A stretch of DNA of 5,118 bases. Origin: JAWOGN01 sp046496815 (GTDB lineage Bacteria; Desulfobacterota; DSM-4660; Desulfatiglandales; Desulfatiglandaceae). Location of the stretch: assembly GCA_046496815.1 (NCBI GenBank), contig JAWOGN010000202.1, forward strand, positions 1 through 5,118, written 5' to 3'. The translations under genes were made by a program, and so were the position numbers. This document shows, piece after piece, positions 1 through 5,118 of the stretch (the first letter of the stretch is position 1; each line of letters begins with the position of its first letter). The notes below the pieces were generated by a model. The model searched no databases and was not told the origin of the DNA. It saw nothing but the letters and a program-made list of their open reading frames with translations.

Positions 1-1090
1 CCGCCGCACGATTGTACTGCTGAACCAGTTCAACTACCCGCGGCATGGAGACGGGATTTCCAATCATGGCGGCTTGTGCCACGCTCGGACGTACACTCAC
101 CGGCAAAAACCGTCGCTTGTCGGGGTCATTTTCCATGTAATATCGATAGACGGGATCCGCGTGTTCGGACTGGACCCCGACGATCTTGGGAAGGTGGTCT
201 ATGAGTCCTGCACGAAAGAATTTCAAAAAACCACTCATGACCGCTGTGATGTTTCCCGCATTGCCGATGGGCACGAGAATTGCCTTATTTTCAACCTCAT
301 AATCAAAATCCTGTGCGATTTCGTAGGAAAAGGATTCCTGCCCCAGGATCCTCCAGCTGTTTTTTGAATTCAAAAGCGCAACGTGATAGTTTTCTGCAAG
401 GCACTCCACCACCTTCATGCAGTCATCGAAAACGCCGGGTATTTCCAGAACCCGGGCACCGCTTCCAAGCGGCTGAGACAGTTGCTGGGGTGTAACTTTT
501 CCCTCAGGGAGGAGGACGGCCGATTTCACGAACCCCCCCAGATACGATGCGTAAAGCGCAGCGGAGGCTGACGTGTCTCCCGAGGAGGCGCAGATGGCGA
601 GAATATCTCCCGTTTTTTCTCGGCCGGCCATGAAGTTAATATAGCTCAGTGCACATGCCATTCCCCGGTCCTTGAATGATGCGCTTGGATTGAGACCATC
701 GTTCTTGAAGTAAAACTTAAGGCCGACCGCTTCTTTCAGGGTTGCATTTGCTTCGACGAGAGGGGTGTGCCCTTCACCCAGGTAGACAATCTGATCCAAC
801 GGGATGATAGGGGCTATGAATTCATAAAACCGAAAAATGCCTTTGATCGCCTTGTGGTTCAACATCCGACGGTAATCAAAAATTTTCCGCCACGTTGCGC
901 CGTCCAGGCGGTCGAAATTCGCTAGGTTCCTTGAATGCAGCAAGAGGACGGAGCCGCAATCCGGGCATGTGTAAAGAAGACGAAAGATATCAAATTCTTT
1001 GTGGCAACCAATGCATCGGTAGTACATTTCTCCCGAAGGTTCCGGAAGTATGTAGGTGCGAATATCGGGTGGGAATTCATGGATTTTCAT
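1..1090 (-). CDS. thrC: Threonine synthase, PLP-dependent (3' end beyond window)
   Basis: Threonine synthase converts O-phosphohomoserine to threonine in the cytoplasm, the last step of threonine biosynthesis. The minus-strand frame is open from the ATG at 1090 to the left edge, giving about 363 residues; full-length relatives have roughly 430-480, so the C-terminus is missing. Two CxxC pairs (C26/C29 and C42/C45) form an N-terminal zinc-ribbon-like segment, as in some archaeal and bacterial ThrC proteins. The catalytic core follows: LGEGHTPL (104-111), the PLP-lysine motif SFKDRGM with K140, SSGDTSASAA (169-178), and the phosphate-binding loop GNAGN (276-280). The start is supported by AAGGA at 1102-1098, 7 nt before the ATG. 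SxSFKDRGM and GNAGN separate it from cysteine synthase or threonine dehydratase. It is divergent from the VanZ-like gene. The identification is strong; only the length and C-terminus are unseen. Confidence 0.95.
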   Translation of the reverse strand, partial: MKIHEFPPDIRTYILPEPSGEMYYRCIGCHKEFDIFRLLYTCPDCGSVLLLHSRNLANFDRLDGATWRKIFDYRRMLNHKAIKGIFRFYEFIAPIIPLDQIVYLGEGHTPLVEANATLKEAVGLKFYFKNDGLNPSASFKDRGMACALSYINFMAGREKTGDILAICASSGDTSASAALYASYLGGFVKSAVLLPEGKVTPQQLSQPLGSGARVLEIPGVFDDCMKVVECLAENYHVALLNSKNSWRILGQESFSYEIAQDFDYEVENKAILVPIGNAGNITAVMSGFLKFFRAGLIDHLPKIVGVQSEHADPVYRYYMENDPDKRRFLPVSVRPSVAQAAMIGNPVSMPRVVELVQQYNRAA

Positions 1091-1100
1091 GTTTGATTCC

Positions 1101-1151
1101 TTAAGGCTGTTGGCCTATGGTATTTGGGGTTCGGCTCCTTGGATGTATCAT
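1101..1151 (-). other. Possible 16-codon leader mini-ORF ahead of thrC
   Basis: A short minus-strand frame starts at the ATG at 1151 and would encode MIHPRSRTPNTIGQQP. Its TAA (1103-1101) overlaps the thrC ribosome binding site, reading TAAGGA. A strong GGAGG lies at 1159-1155, but only 3 nt before the ATG, which is short. The peptide has two Thr and two Ile codons. This loosely recalls the Thr/Ile-rich leader peptides of enteric thr operons, but I see no clear terminator/antiterminator pair. Ribosomes ending at this TAA would sit on the thrC Shine-Dalgarno sequence, so translational coupling is possible. It could equally be chance. Confidence 0.2.
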
Positions 1152-1342
1152 TTTCCTCCAAATGATCACAGAAGTCTGAGTTATTTGAATGAGAGAATGT
1201 CCTACGAAAAGCCTATTCAGCCCTCCACAGGACCATTCGCCGGCCCAACACCCTCATATTTGACTCTGCGATCCGAGGTTGCTTTTTGATCGAACCGGGC
1301 GCCTCTCGGCTGTCAGAGGTTAAGCGGCACGGGGTGATTGAG

Positions 1343-1371
1343 TTGACAGATTGAAGTGGGTATTCTATCAC
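1343..1371 (+). promoter_or_regulatory. Candidate sigma70-type promoter for the VanZ-like gene
   Basis: A perfect -35 hexamer TTGACA (1343-1348) is followed after 17 bp by TATCAC (1366-1371), which matches four of six -10 positions. Transcription would start near 1378 and leave a leader of about 125 nt before the ATG at 1503. The rest of 1091-1502 holds no gene that I can support on either strand. Confidence 0.4.
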
Positions 1372-1447
1372 TATCACCAAAGTGACGGAAGACCCGGTTT
1401 GAAACCCGGCTCCAACATACAAAGAACCTGCTTTGATCCGCTGTTAC

Positions 1448-1462
1448 GCCCATCCCATGGGC
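1448..1462 (+). other. Hairpin in the leader of the VanZ-like gene
   Basis: GCCCAT (1448-1453) and ATGGGC (1457-1462) form a perfect 6-bp stem around a CCC loop. It lies 25 nt upstream of the AAGGAG ribosome binding site at 1488-1493. No T-run follows, so it is not a typical intrinsic terminator. It could affect leader stability or be incidental; I do not recognise a riboswitch class around it. Confidence 0.35.
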
Positions 1463-1502
1463 AAATCAGACTCCCACACGATAAGAGAAGGAGACTGCCT
1501 TC

Positions 1503-1886
1503 ATGAAATTCACGGCGAACTATCGAGTTTATCGGATCCTGGCAGTCGGATGGATGGCCGCGATTTACCTGCTTTCTTCCATGCCGGACCTGTCCGGTCC
1601 CTCTCTTGTAAAGGGACAGGACAAGCTTTTTCATGTGATTTTTTTCGCAATATTGGGAGCGTTCTTCAGCTTTTCATTCAAACCGTCAAAACAGCGAGTC
1701 CCTTTTACACGGGTTCTTTGGGTAACCTTGTTGGTCGCCGTGTATGGCGGTTTTGACGAAGCACACCAGATGCATGTGCCTGGACGTGATGCAAGCATTG
1801 GGGACTTGGTCGCAGATGCAATCGGCGGCTTTCTGGCAGCCCTTATACTGTGGAAGCGACGTCTTTCTTCGAAAGGGCCTCCCTAG
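1503..1886 (+). CDS. VanZ-like family membrane protein
   Basis: This 127-residue protein belongs to the VanZ-like family of small inner-membrane proteins. Four hydrophobic segments are visible at about 11-24, 43-58, 70-84 and 101-117. Family signature residues are present: SSMP (25-28), DKLFH (40-44), and FDEAHQMHVPGRDASIGD (84-101), followed by D105 and G108. The charged FDExHQ..xPGR loop between TM3 and TM4 is the hallmark. The length is usual for single-domain members. The start is well supported by AAGGAG at 1488-1493, 9 nt before the ATG. Enterococcal VanZ gives low-level teicoplanin resistance, but most chromosomal homologues have no known role, and there are no vancomycin-resistance genes here. 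It appears monocistronic, divergent from thrC and convergent with the selenoprotein gene. The family call is strong; the function is unknown. Confidence 0.9.
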   Translation: MKFTANYRVYRILAVGWMAAIYLLSSMPDLSGPSLVKGQDKLFHVIFFAILGAFFSFSFKPSKQRVPFTRVLWVTLLVAVYGGFDEAHQMHVPGRDASIGDLVADAIGGFLAALILWKRRLSSKGPP

Positions 1887-1937
1887 AATTCGTCACCACC
1901 GAAACAGAATATGGATCTCACCGAGGGGGTGGATTTG

Positions 1938-1962
1938 AAAACGAGGCGCATTCCCGATGCGC
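1938..1962 (-). terminator. Weak intrinsic terminator after the selenoprotein gene
   Basis: Read on the minus strand, GCGCAT and ATGCGC (plus positions 1962-1957 and 1951-1946) make a 6-bp stem around a 5-nt loop, followed by CTCGTTTTC. A competing stem pairs GAGGCG (1975-1970, overlapping the stop codon) with CGCCTC (1948-1943) and ends directly before GTTTT. It starts 11 nt after the stop of the selenoprotein gene. The T-tract is only four long, so termination may be partial. On the plus strand no T-run follows, so it is unlikely to serve the VanZ-like gene. Confidence 0.5.
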
Positions 1963-1973
1963 TATCAGACGCC

Positions 1974-2180
1974 TCATGTTCCACCAAACCCGATAGTGAC
2001 TTTCTCTCCTTCAACGATAACCGGCACCTTTCTAACACCCCCGGAATGCGAGAGCATTTCCTCCAGTTTACCGCTTTCACTTTTTACATCTACGTATTGC
2101 GCAGTGTTTCCATAGGCCGACCTGGCATCTTTTGTGTAAGGTCAACCGCCTTTTCCATAAATGATCACTTTCTTATTCAC
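1974..2180 (-). CDS. Glutaredoxin-like selenoprotein with in-frame TGA (Sec13), UXX-star type
   Basis: This minus-strand gene encodes 68 residues if TGA at 2144-2142 is read as selenocysteine. It begins MNKKVIIYGKGG, then U13-PYT, and ends at TGA 1976-1974. The start is GTG at 2180, preceded by AAAGGAG (2195-2189) with an 8-nt spacer. The layout is a minimal thioredoxin/glutaredoxin fold: strand KKVIIYG (3-9), active site UPYT (13-16, where glutaredoxins have CPYC), a short helix, strand YVDV (29-32), helix LEEMLSHS (39-46), the cis-proline region KVPVIV (51-56), and EGEKVTIGFGGT (57-68). The VPVIVEGxKVTIGFGGT ending and UPYT site match what I recall of the UXX-star (seleno)protein family. 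Homology continues across the TGA, which argues against a pseudogene. With no second Cys or Sec, it probably acts as a single-selenol redox protein; substrate and partner are unknown. It lies behind its own promoter and overlaps a small ORF by 4 nt. Confidence 0.85.
2110..2126 (-). promoter_or_regulatory. Predicted bacterial SECIS hairpin for Sec insertion
   Basis: Just downstream of the in-frame TGA on the minus strand, GCC and GGC (2126-2124 and 2118-2116) close a loop AGGUC (2123-2119). An alternative fold pairs CCAGG (2125-2121) with CCU and GG (2116-2114, 2111-2110) around UCGG. Bacterial SECIS elements lie within the coding sequence right after the UGA and present a loop guanosine to SelB. 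The AGGUC loop lies 19-23 nt after the UGA. As I recall, the E. coli fdhF element has a near-identical AGGUCU loop at almost the same distance. The stem is short with imperfections, so the fold is inferred by eye. Confidence 0.55.
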
Positions 2181-2365
2181 GAGTCCGGCTCCTTTCCCAA
2201 ATTGTTTGCCACCCGAAAACGGCCCTTTTCCAGAATTTCGGCGTCGATCCGGCACGCGGACAAGTCCGGGAGGTGGGTCTGCCATGCGGACATGTCGATG
2301 TACGTCCAACCGTATGCTTTTCCGTCTCTAATAGGAAGTCTCTTTTTTCCGAACCGGGACCGCAT
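2177..2365 (-). CDS. Possible small hypothetical protein coupled to the selenoprotein
   Basis: A 62-codon minus-strand frame runs from the ATG at 2365 to TGA at 2179-2177. That TGA overlaps the selenoprotein GTG start by 4 nt (GTGA), an arrangement typical of translational coupling, and the selenoprotein's ribosome binding site lies inside this frame. From about residue 16 the sequence looks like protein (KAYGWTYIDMSAW, then IDAEILEKGRFRVANNLGKE), with GC-rich third positions. I recognise no family, signal peptide or membrane segment. Against it, no good Shine-Dalgarno sequence precedes the ATG (only a weak AGAG about 11 nt away), and another minus-strand frame is open across the same stretch. 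It lies within the transcript expected from the promoter at 2469-2441. It may be a real conserved small protein, a remnant, or chance. Confidence 0.4.
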   Translation of the reverse strand: MRSRFGKKRLPIRDGKAYGWTYIDMSAWQTHLPDLSACRIDAEILEKGRFRVANNLGKEPDS

Positions 2366-2403
2366 GGGTTTTTAGCTCTGAGTTTATGTATGGACACCGA
2401 CGG

Positions 2404-2419
2404 GTACAGTAAATTGTAC
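2404..2419. promoter_or_regulatory. Imperfect palindrome, possible operator
   Basis: GTACA (2404-2408) and TGTAC (2415-2419) form inverted half-sites separated by 6 bp. TTGTACAA at 2414-2421 is itself a perfect palindrome. The site would lie about 15-30 bp downstream of the start point of the minus-strand promoter, a plausible repressor position. The regulator is unknown. Confidence 0.25.
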
Positions 2420-2440
2420 AATATGTGGTTTTTCTCCATG

Positions 2441-2469
2441 ATTATATGAGATTCCGTGAGATATTGCAA
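2441..2469 (-). promoter_or_regulatory. Strong sigma70-type promoter for the selenoprotein unit
   Basis: On the minus strand, TTGCAA (2469-2464, four of six to TTGACA) is followed after exactly 17 bp by a perfect TATAAT (2446-2441). Transcription would begin near 2434 and run leftward through the 62-codon ORF and the selenoprotein gene to the hairpin at 1962-1938. It supports the view that this stretch is an active transcription unit rather than spacer. Confidence 0.55.
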
Positions 2470-2491
2470 TCCCGCGGATGCTGAGCGGGAT
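2469..2491. repeat. Perfect 7-bp inverted repeat between divergent promoters
   Basis: ATCCCGC (2469-2475) and GCGGGAT (2485-2491) form a perfect stem with a 9-nt loop. It sits between the leftward selenoprotein promoter and the rightward yihY promoter, touching the leftward -35 box. No T-run follows directly on either strand, although T-rich sequence starts about 17 nt to the right. It could be an operator or a weak terminator. Positions 2366-2575 otherwise hold no gene that I can support. Confidence 0.3.
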
Positions 2492-2530
2492 GGGCTGATA
2501 TTGAATGTTTTTGTTTTTTATGATATTTTA

Positions 2531-2558
2531 TTTACATTAAGTTCAAGCTTTATATTGT
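2531..2558 (+). promoter_or_regulatory. Candidate promoter for the yihY-mla cluster
   Basis: Within an AT-rich stretch, TTTACA (2531-2536, five of six to TTGACA) is followed after 16 bp by TATTGT (2553-2558). A better -10, TATATT (2551-2556), would leave only a 14-bp spacer. The start point would be about 10 nt before the ATG at 2576. That gives a very short leader, consistent with the lack of a Shine-Dalgarno sequence there. Confidence 0.35.
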
Positions 2559-2575
2559 GAATCCTGAAACATTTA

Positions 2576-3919
2576 ATGCAATCTAATGGCTTTGCTATGG
2601 ACACTTCCAAGGCGATAGAATTCCTTAAAAAAGATATCTGGCGCATTCAGGAGAGAAATCTCTCTCGGTCAAAGGCTTTTGGCATCCGGTTGTTGCGGAT
2701 AGCGGTCTTGGCGCTGCGAGGTATCGGAGAGGACAGATGTCAACTGAGAGCATCGGCTTTGACCGTATATTCTGTGTTTTCCGTCGTACCGGTCTTTGCC
2801 ATGCTTTTTGGGATTGCCAAAGGCTTTGGTTTTGAAAAAACGTTGGAGGCTCAACTTGTCGCAAGGCTGGAAGGTCATGAGGAAGTTGTCACGAGAATCA
2901 TCAATTTTTCTCACGCGCTGTTGGAAAACACCCGAGGCGGGGTAATGGCGGGGGTCGGCATTGTCGTCCTTTTTTGGAGTATTATCAAGGTTTTGGGGCA
3001 TATCGAGTATTCCTTCAATGATCTATGGGGTGTCAAAAAGGGCAGATCTCTCGGGAGAAAAATCACAGATTACTTGTCCCTCATGCTCATTTGTCCGGTT
3101 CTTTTCATCGCTTCCAGTGGCCTCACCGTTATTATCACCAGCCAGATAGAAGCTATCGTAAAAAAGGTCGCCCTGCTGGAAATTGTGAGCCCGGCTTTGT
3201 TTTTTCTGTTTCAACTGTCGCCGCTTGTTGCGATATGGATTCTTTTCACATTCATGTATATTTTCATGCCGAATACAAAGGTTAATTTCAAGTCAGGCCT
3301 ACTGGCGGGAGTCATCGCGGGATCGATGTATCAGGTTTTCCAATTGCTCTATATCACGCTGCAGATCGGTGTCGCGAGAAATAACGCCATCTACGGAAGC
3401 TTTGCCGCACTGCCTCTTTTTCTCATATGGCTTCAATTCAGTTGGCTCATTGTGCTTCTTGGTGCAGAGATCTCATTTGCGCACCAGAACGTGGAGACGT
3501 TCGAATTTGAACCGGATTGTTTACGGGTAAGCAACGCGCTCAAGAGGCTCCTCACACTGACAGTCGCCCATTTGCTGGTGAAGAGCTTTTCCGGTTCAAA
3601 AACGTTATGGAGTGAGACGCATATTTCAAACGAACTTGACATTCCGATTCGGTTGGTACGCCAGATCCTATATGAATTGGTTGAGTCAGGGCTCGTGTCG
3701 GAGATTAGGATTGACGGGGAAAAGGATACTGCCTACCAACCCGCGCATAACACGGATGTCATGACGATCAAATACGTCCTGGATACCCTCGATGCGCATG
3801 GAAGCGACGCGATTCCGTTTGCTCGATCCGAGGAATTGGAAAGAATTTCCGATTGTTTACGGACCTTTGGCGAGCTCATTGAAAAGTCTCCGGCGAATAT
3901 TCGGCTAAGGGATATTTAG
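2576..3919 (+). CDS. yihY: YihY/BrkB (UPF0761) family membrane protein with C-terminal winged-helix-like domain
   Basis: This 447-residue protein is a member of the YihY/virulence factor BrkB family, often mislabelled ribonuclease BN; its molecular function is not settled. Conserved blocks are QLRASALTVYSVFSVVPVFA (56-75), a helix with SIIKVLGHIEYSFNDLWGVK (135-154), FMPNTKV (230-236), YGSFAALPLFLIWLQFSWL (273-291) and LLGAEISFAHQN (294-305). About six hydrophobic segments lie near 61-80, 122-141, 166-188, 203-230, 238-262 and 276-300. Residues ~320-447 are soluble and extend past the membrane core. SNELDIPIRLVRQILYELVE followed by SGLVSEI (351-377) looks like a winged-helix recognition unit and wing. 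The start is uncertain: neither ATG 2576 nor ATG 2597 (residue 8) has a clear ribosome binding site. mlaE follows after 43 nt, so co-transcription and an envelope role are likely. Confidence 0.9.
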   Translation: MQSNGFAMDTSKAIEFLKKDIWRIQERNLSRSKAFGIRLLRIAVLALRGIGEDRCQLRASALTVYSVFSVVPVFAMLFGIAKGFGFEKTLEAQLVARLEGHEEVVTRIINFSHALLENTRGGVMAGVGIVVLFWSIIKVLGHIEYSFNDLWGVKKGRSLGRKITDYLSLMLICPVLFIASSGLTVIITSQIEAIVKKVALLEIVSPALFFLFQLSPLVAIWILFTFMYIFMPNTKVNFKSGLLAGVIAGSMYQVFQLLYITLQIGVARNNAIYGSFAALPLFLIWLQFSWLIVLLGAEISFAHQNVETFEFEPDCLRVSNALKRLLTLTVAHLLVKSFSGSKTLWSETHISNELDIPIRLVRQILYELVESGLVSEIRIDGEKDTAYQPAHNTDVMTIKYVLDTLDAHGSDAIPFARSEELERISDCLRTFGELIEKSPANIRLRDI

Positions 3920-3962
3920 TTTCAGTTTGACATCATTATTTGGATTTGAAAGACTTGCGCCC

Positions 3963-4742
3963 ATGAAATACATCCGATCATTGGGCGCACTGACATTGGC
4001 CCGTCTCAGGCGAATGGGGATCATGGGACTCTTTCTGCTCAAGGCGGTTTTTTACTCATTGGCCCCTCCCATCAAATTTAGACGGGTTCTGAAGCAGATC
4101 CATTTCATTGGGTTGCAATCCACTTCAGTAATTCTTCTCACGGGCGCGTTTACCGGCATGGTCCTTGGCTTTCAAGGTTTTTACAGCCTCCGGAGATTTG
4201 GCTCAGATGCGTTCTTAGGTCCCATGGTCGGCCTTTCCCTCATCAAAGAACTCGGTCCCGTTATTTCAGCTTTAATGGTGACCGGAAGGGCGGGTTCGGC
4301 GATTACCGCAGAGATCGGTATCATGCGCATCAGCGAGCAGATTGATGCGCTTGAACTCATGGGCCTGAACCCGTACCGGTATCTCATCGTACCGAATCTG
4401 CTTGCAGGCCTGATTTCTTTGCCCCTCCTGACCTCGATTTTTGACGTGGTCGGCATTTTGGGAGGATATTTGGTCGGCGTGAAGCTGTTGGGTGTGGGAG
4501 CCGGTACCTATTTCGGAGAAATGGCAAGTTACGTCGGGATGAGTGATGTCCTGGAGGGAATATATAAGTCCGTGAGCTTCGGCGTAATCATCATTTGGGT
4601 GTGTTGTTTTAAGGGGCATTACACGGGGATTTTTACCGGTTTCGGCGCAGAGGGTGTCAGCAAAGCCACAACGCAAGCGGTCGTCCTTTCATCCGTGCTG
4701 ATTCTTGTATGGGACTATTTCATGACTTCGCTACTTTTCTAG
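3963..4742 (+). CDS. mlaE: MlaE-family ABC transporter permease (phospholipid transport)
   Basis: This is the inner-membrane permease of an MlaFEDB-type ABC complex that moves phospholipids between the inner and outer membranes with an MCE-domain partner. It has 259 residues from ATG 3963, the usual length for MlaE. Hallmarks are LTGAFTGMVLGFQG (59-72), KELGPVISALMVTGRAG (95-111), ITAEIGIMRISEQIDALELMG (114-134) with the conserved glutamates, and CFKGHYTG (215-222). Hydrophobic segments lie near 50-72, 88-106, 140-175 and 203-215, plus a C-terminal helix at 237-257. A TTG at 3927 would add 12 residues and leave 7 nt to the yihY stop, with AAGGGA 14 nt upstream. I prefer ATG 3963, which has GAAAGA 9 nt upstream and gives the family-typical start. 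The mlaF ATG follows the stop by 8 nt. Confidence 0.93.
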   Translation: MKYIRSLGALTLARLRRMGIMGLFLLKAVFYSLAPPIKFRRVLKQIHFIGLQSTSVILLTGAFTGMVLGFQGFYSLRRFGSDAFLGPMVGLSLIKELGPVISALMVTGRAGSAITAEIGIMRISEQIDALELMGLNPYRYLIVPNLLAGLISLPLLTSIFDVVGILGGYLVGVKLLGVGAGTYFGEMASYVGMSDVLEGIYKSVSFGVIIIWVCCFKGHYTGIFTGFGAEGVSKATTQAVVLSSVLILVWDYFMTSLLF

Positions 4743-4750
4743 GCAACCGC

Positions 4751-5118
4751 ATGATCAAGATCGAAAGCCTCCACAAGATGTTTGATGGAAATGAGGTCCT
4801 TAAAGGGGTCTCTTTGGAAATCAAAAAAGGGCAAATCATCGCTTTGATCGGAGGGAGCGGCAGTGGCAAAAGTGTCCTTTTGAAACATGTGGCGGGTCTC
4901 TTGAAACCGAATCAGGGTCGCGTCATGGTGGACGGTGAGGACCTCGGACGGATGGGCGGCAGGGAGTTGCTCGGCTTTCGAGATCGACTGGGTTTCCTTT
5001 TCCAGGGTGGTGCCCTGTTTGATTCAATGACCCTTTTTGAGAATGTGGCCTTTCCATTGAAGGAAAAGACCCGGTTAAATGATGACCTGATCAAGGAAAG
5101 AGTGTTGAACGAGCTTGA
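4751..5118 (+). CDS. mlaF: MlaF-family ABC transporter ATP-binding protein (3' truncated by window)
   Basis: This is the ATPase that would power the MlaE permease encoded immediately upstream. About 122 residues are visible of the roughly 250-270 usual for the family. The Walker A motif is GGSGSGKS (34-41, with K40 and S41). The Q-loop glutamine is Q85 in FLFQGGALFDSMTLFENVAF (82-101); the QxGALFDSxTxxENVxFPL pattern is characteristic of MlaF rather than general ABC ATPases. The signature motif, Walker B and H-loop lie beyond the right edge. The ATG at 4751 is 8 nt after the mlaE stop. A weak Shine-Dalgarno sequence, TAGG, overlaps that stop codon (TAG) with 7 nt to the ATG, which suggests translational coupling. 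An mlaD-type MCE protein gene would be expected next. Confidence 0.93.
   Translation, partial: MIKIESLHKMFDGNEVLKGVSLEIKKGQIIALIGGSGSGKSVLLKHVAGLLKPNQGRVMVDGEDLGRMGGRELLGFRDRLGFLFQGGALFDSMTLFENVAFPLKEKTRLNDDLIKERVLNEL

Noticed and set aside
1366..1425. tRNA-like arms, including a TTTCAAA loop on the minus strand that recalls a selenocysteine tRNA anticodon arm
   Set aside because: The CCGGG/CCGGG stem has a central mismatch, the T-loop-like GTTTGAAAC lacks the conserved C, and no acceptor stem or CCA end can be paired. Not selC or another tRNA.
1433..1502. Possible cyclic di-GMP (GEMM) riboswitch, from the ATGGGCAAATC stretch
   Set aside because: The conserved GGACGCAAAGCC part and the two-helix layout are absent.
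1433..1756. Plus-strand 107-codon frame overlapping the VanZ-like gene
   Set aside because: Out of phase with the VanZ-like gene, which carries clear family motifs and a proper ribosome binding site.
1974..2141. Selenoprotein region as a pseudogene with a nonsense mutation or a short fragment starting after the TGA
   Set aside because: The frame is intact on both sides of the TGA, the TGA falls at the redox-active position, the start has a strong Shine-Dalgarno sequence, and a SECIS-like hairpin follows. Recoding explains all of these; a random nonsense mutation would not.
1911..2375. Plus-strand 154-codon open frame
   Set aside because: It lies antisense to the selenoprotein and its upstream ORF, has no recognisable protein motifs and no good ribosome binding site. 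The minus strand explains the region better.
2173..2469. Minus-strand 98-codon open frame in an alternative phase
   Set aside because: Its start lies inside the promoter and its composition (rich in Arg, Pro, Thr and His) looks like an out-of-phase reading of the 62-codon ORF. No family resemblance.

Overview
The window looks like chromosomal DNA from a Gram-negative bacterium. It carries the start of an Mla-type outer-membrane lipid transport operon (MlaE permease followed by MlaF ATPase), so the cell has an outer membrane. It also carries a small selenoprotein gene with an in-frame TGA, so the cell should make selenocysteine. This pairing, the moderate GC content, a zinc-ribbon threonine synthase and a YihY/BrkB protein with an added C-terminal domain fit an anaerobic Desulfobacterota/Syntrophobacterales-like lineage. 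That placement is inference, because no rRNA or other marker gene is present.

Layout. Positions 1-1090 (minus) hold the N-terminal ~363 residues of threonine synthase, running off the left edge. Positions 1091-1502 are a ~410-bp divergent intergenic region. It holds the thrC leader, with a possible 16-codon mini-ORF, and on the plus strand a candidate promoter and a hairpin ahead of a VanZ-like membrane protein gene (1503-1886). The stretch 1887-2575 looks empty by ordinary ORF calling. On the minus strand it appears to contain a compact transcription unit: a near-consensus promoter (2469-2441), an optional 62-codon ORF (2365-2177), and a 68-residue glutaredoxin-like selenoprotein (2180-1974) whose codon 13 is TGA. 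The unit ends in a short hairpin followed by TTTT. An AT-rich segment then carries a candidate promoter for the rightward cluster: YihY/BrkB family membrane protein (2576-3919), MlaE-like permease (3963-4742) and MlaF-like ATPase (4751 to the right edge).

How the genes work together. yihY-mlaE-mlaF are co-directional with short gaps and probably form one operon for envelope lipid handling. MlaE and MlaF would be the permease and ATPase of an inner-membrane ABC complex that moves phospholipid with an MCE-domain (MlaD-type) partner, which would be expected just beyond the right edge. The selenoprotein has a thioredoxin/glutaredoxin-like layout (strand, UPYT active site, VDV strand, VPVIV cis-proline region, IGFGGT end) and is probably a small thiol/selenol redox protein of unknown partner. 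It is the most notable content of the window, because standard gene callers stop at its TGA and miss it.
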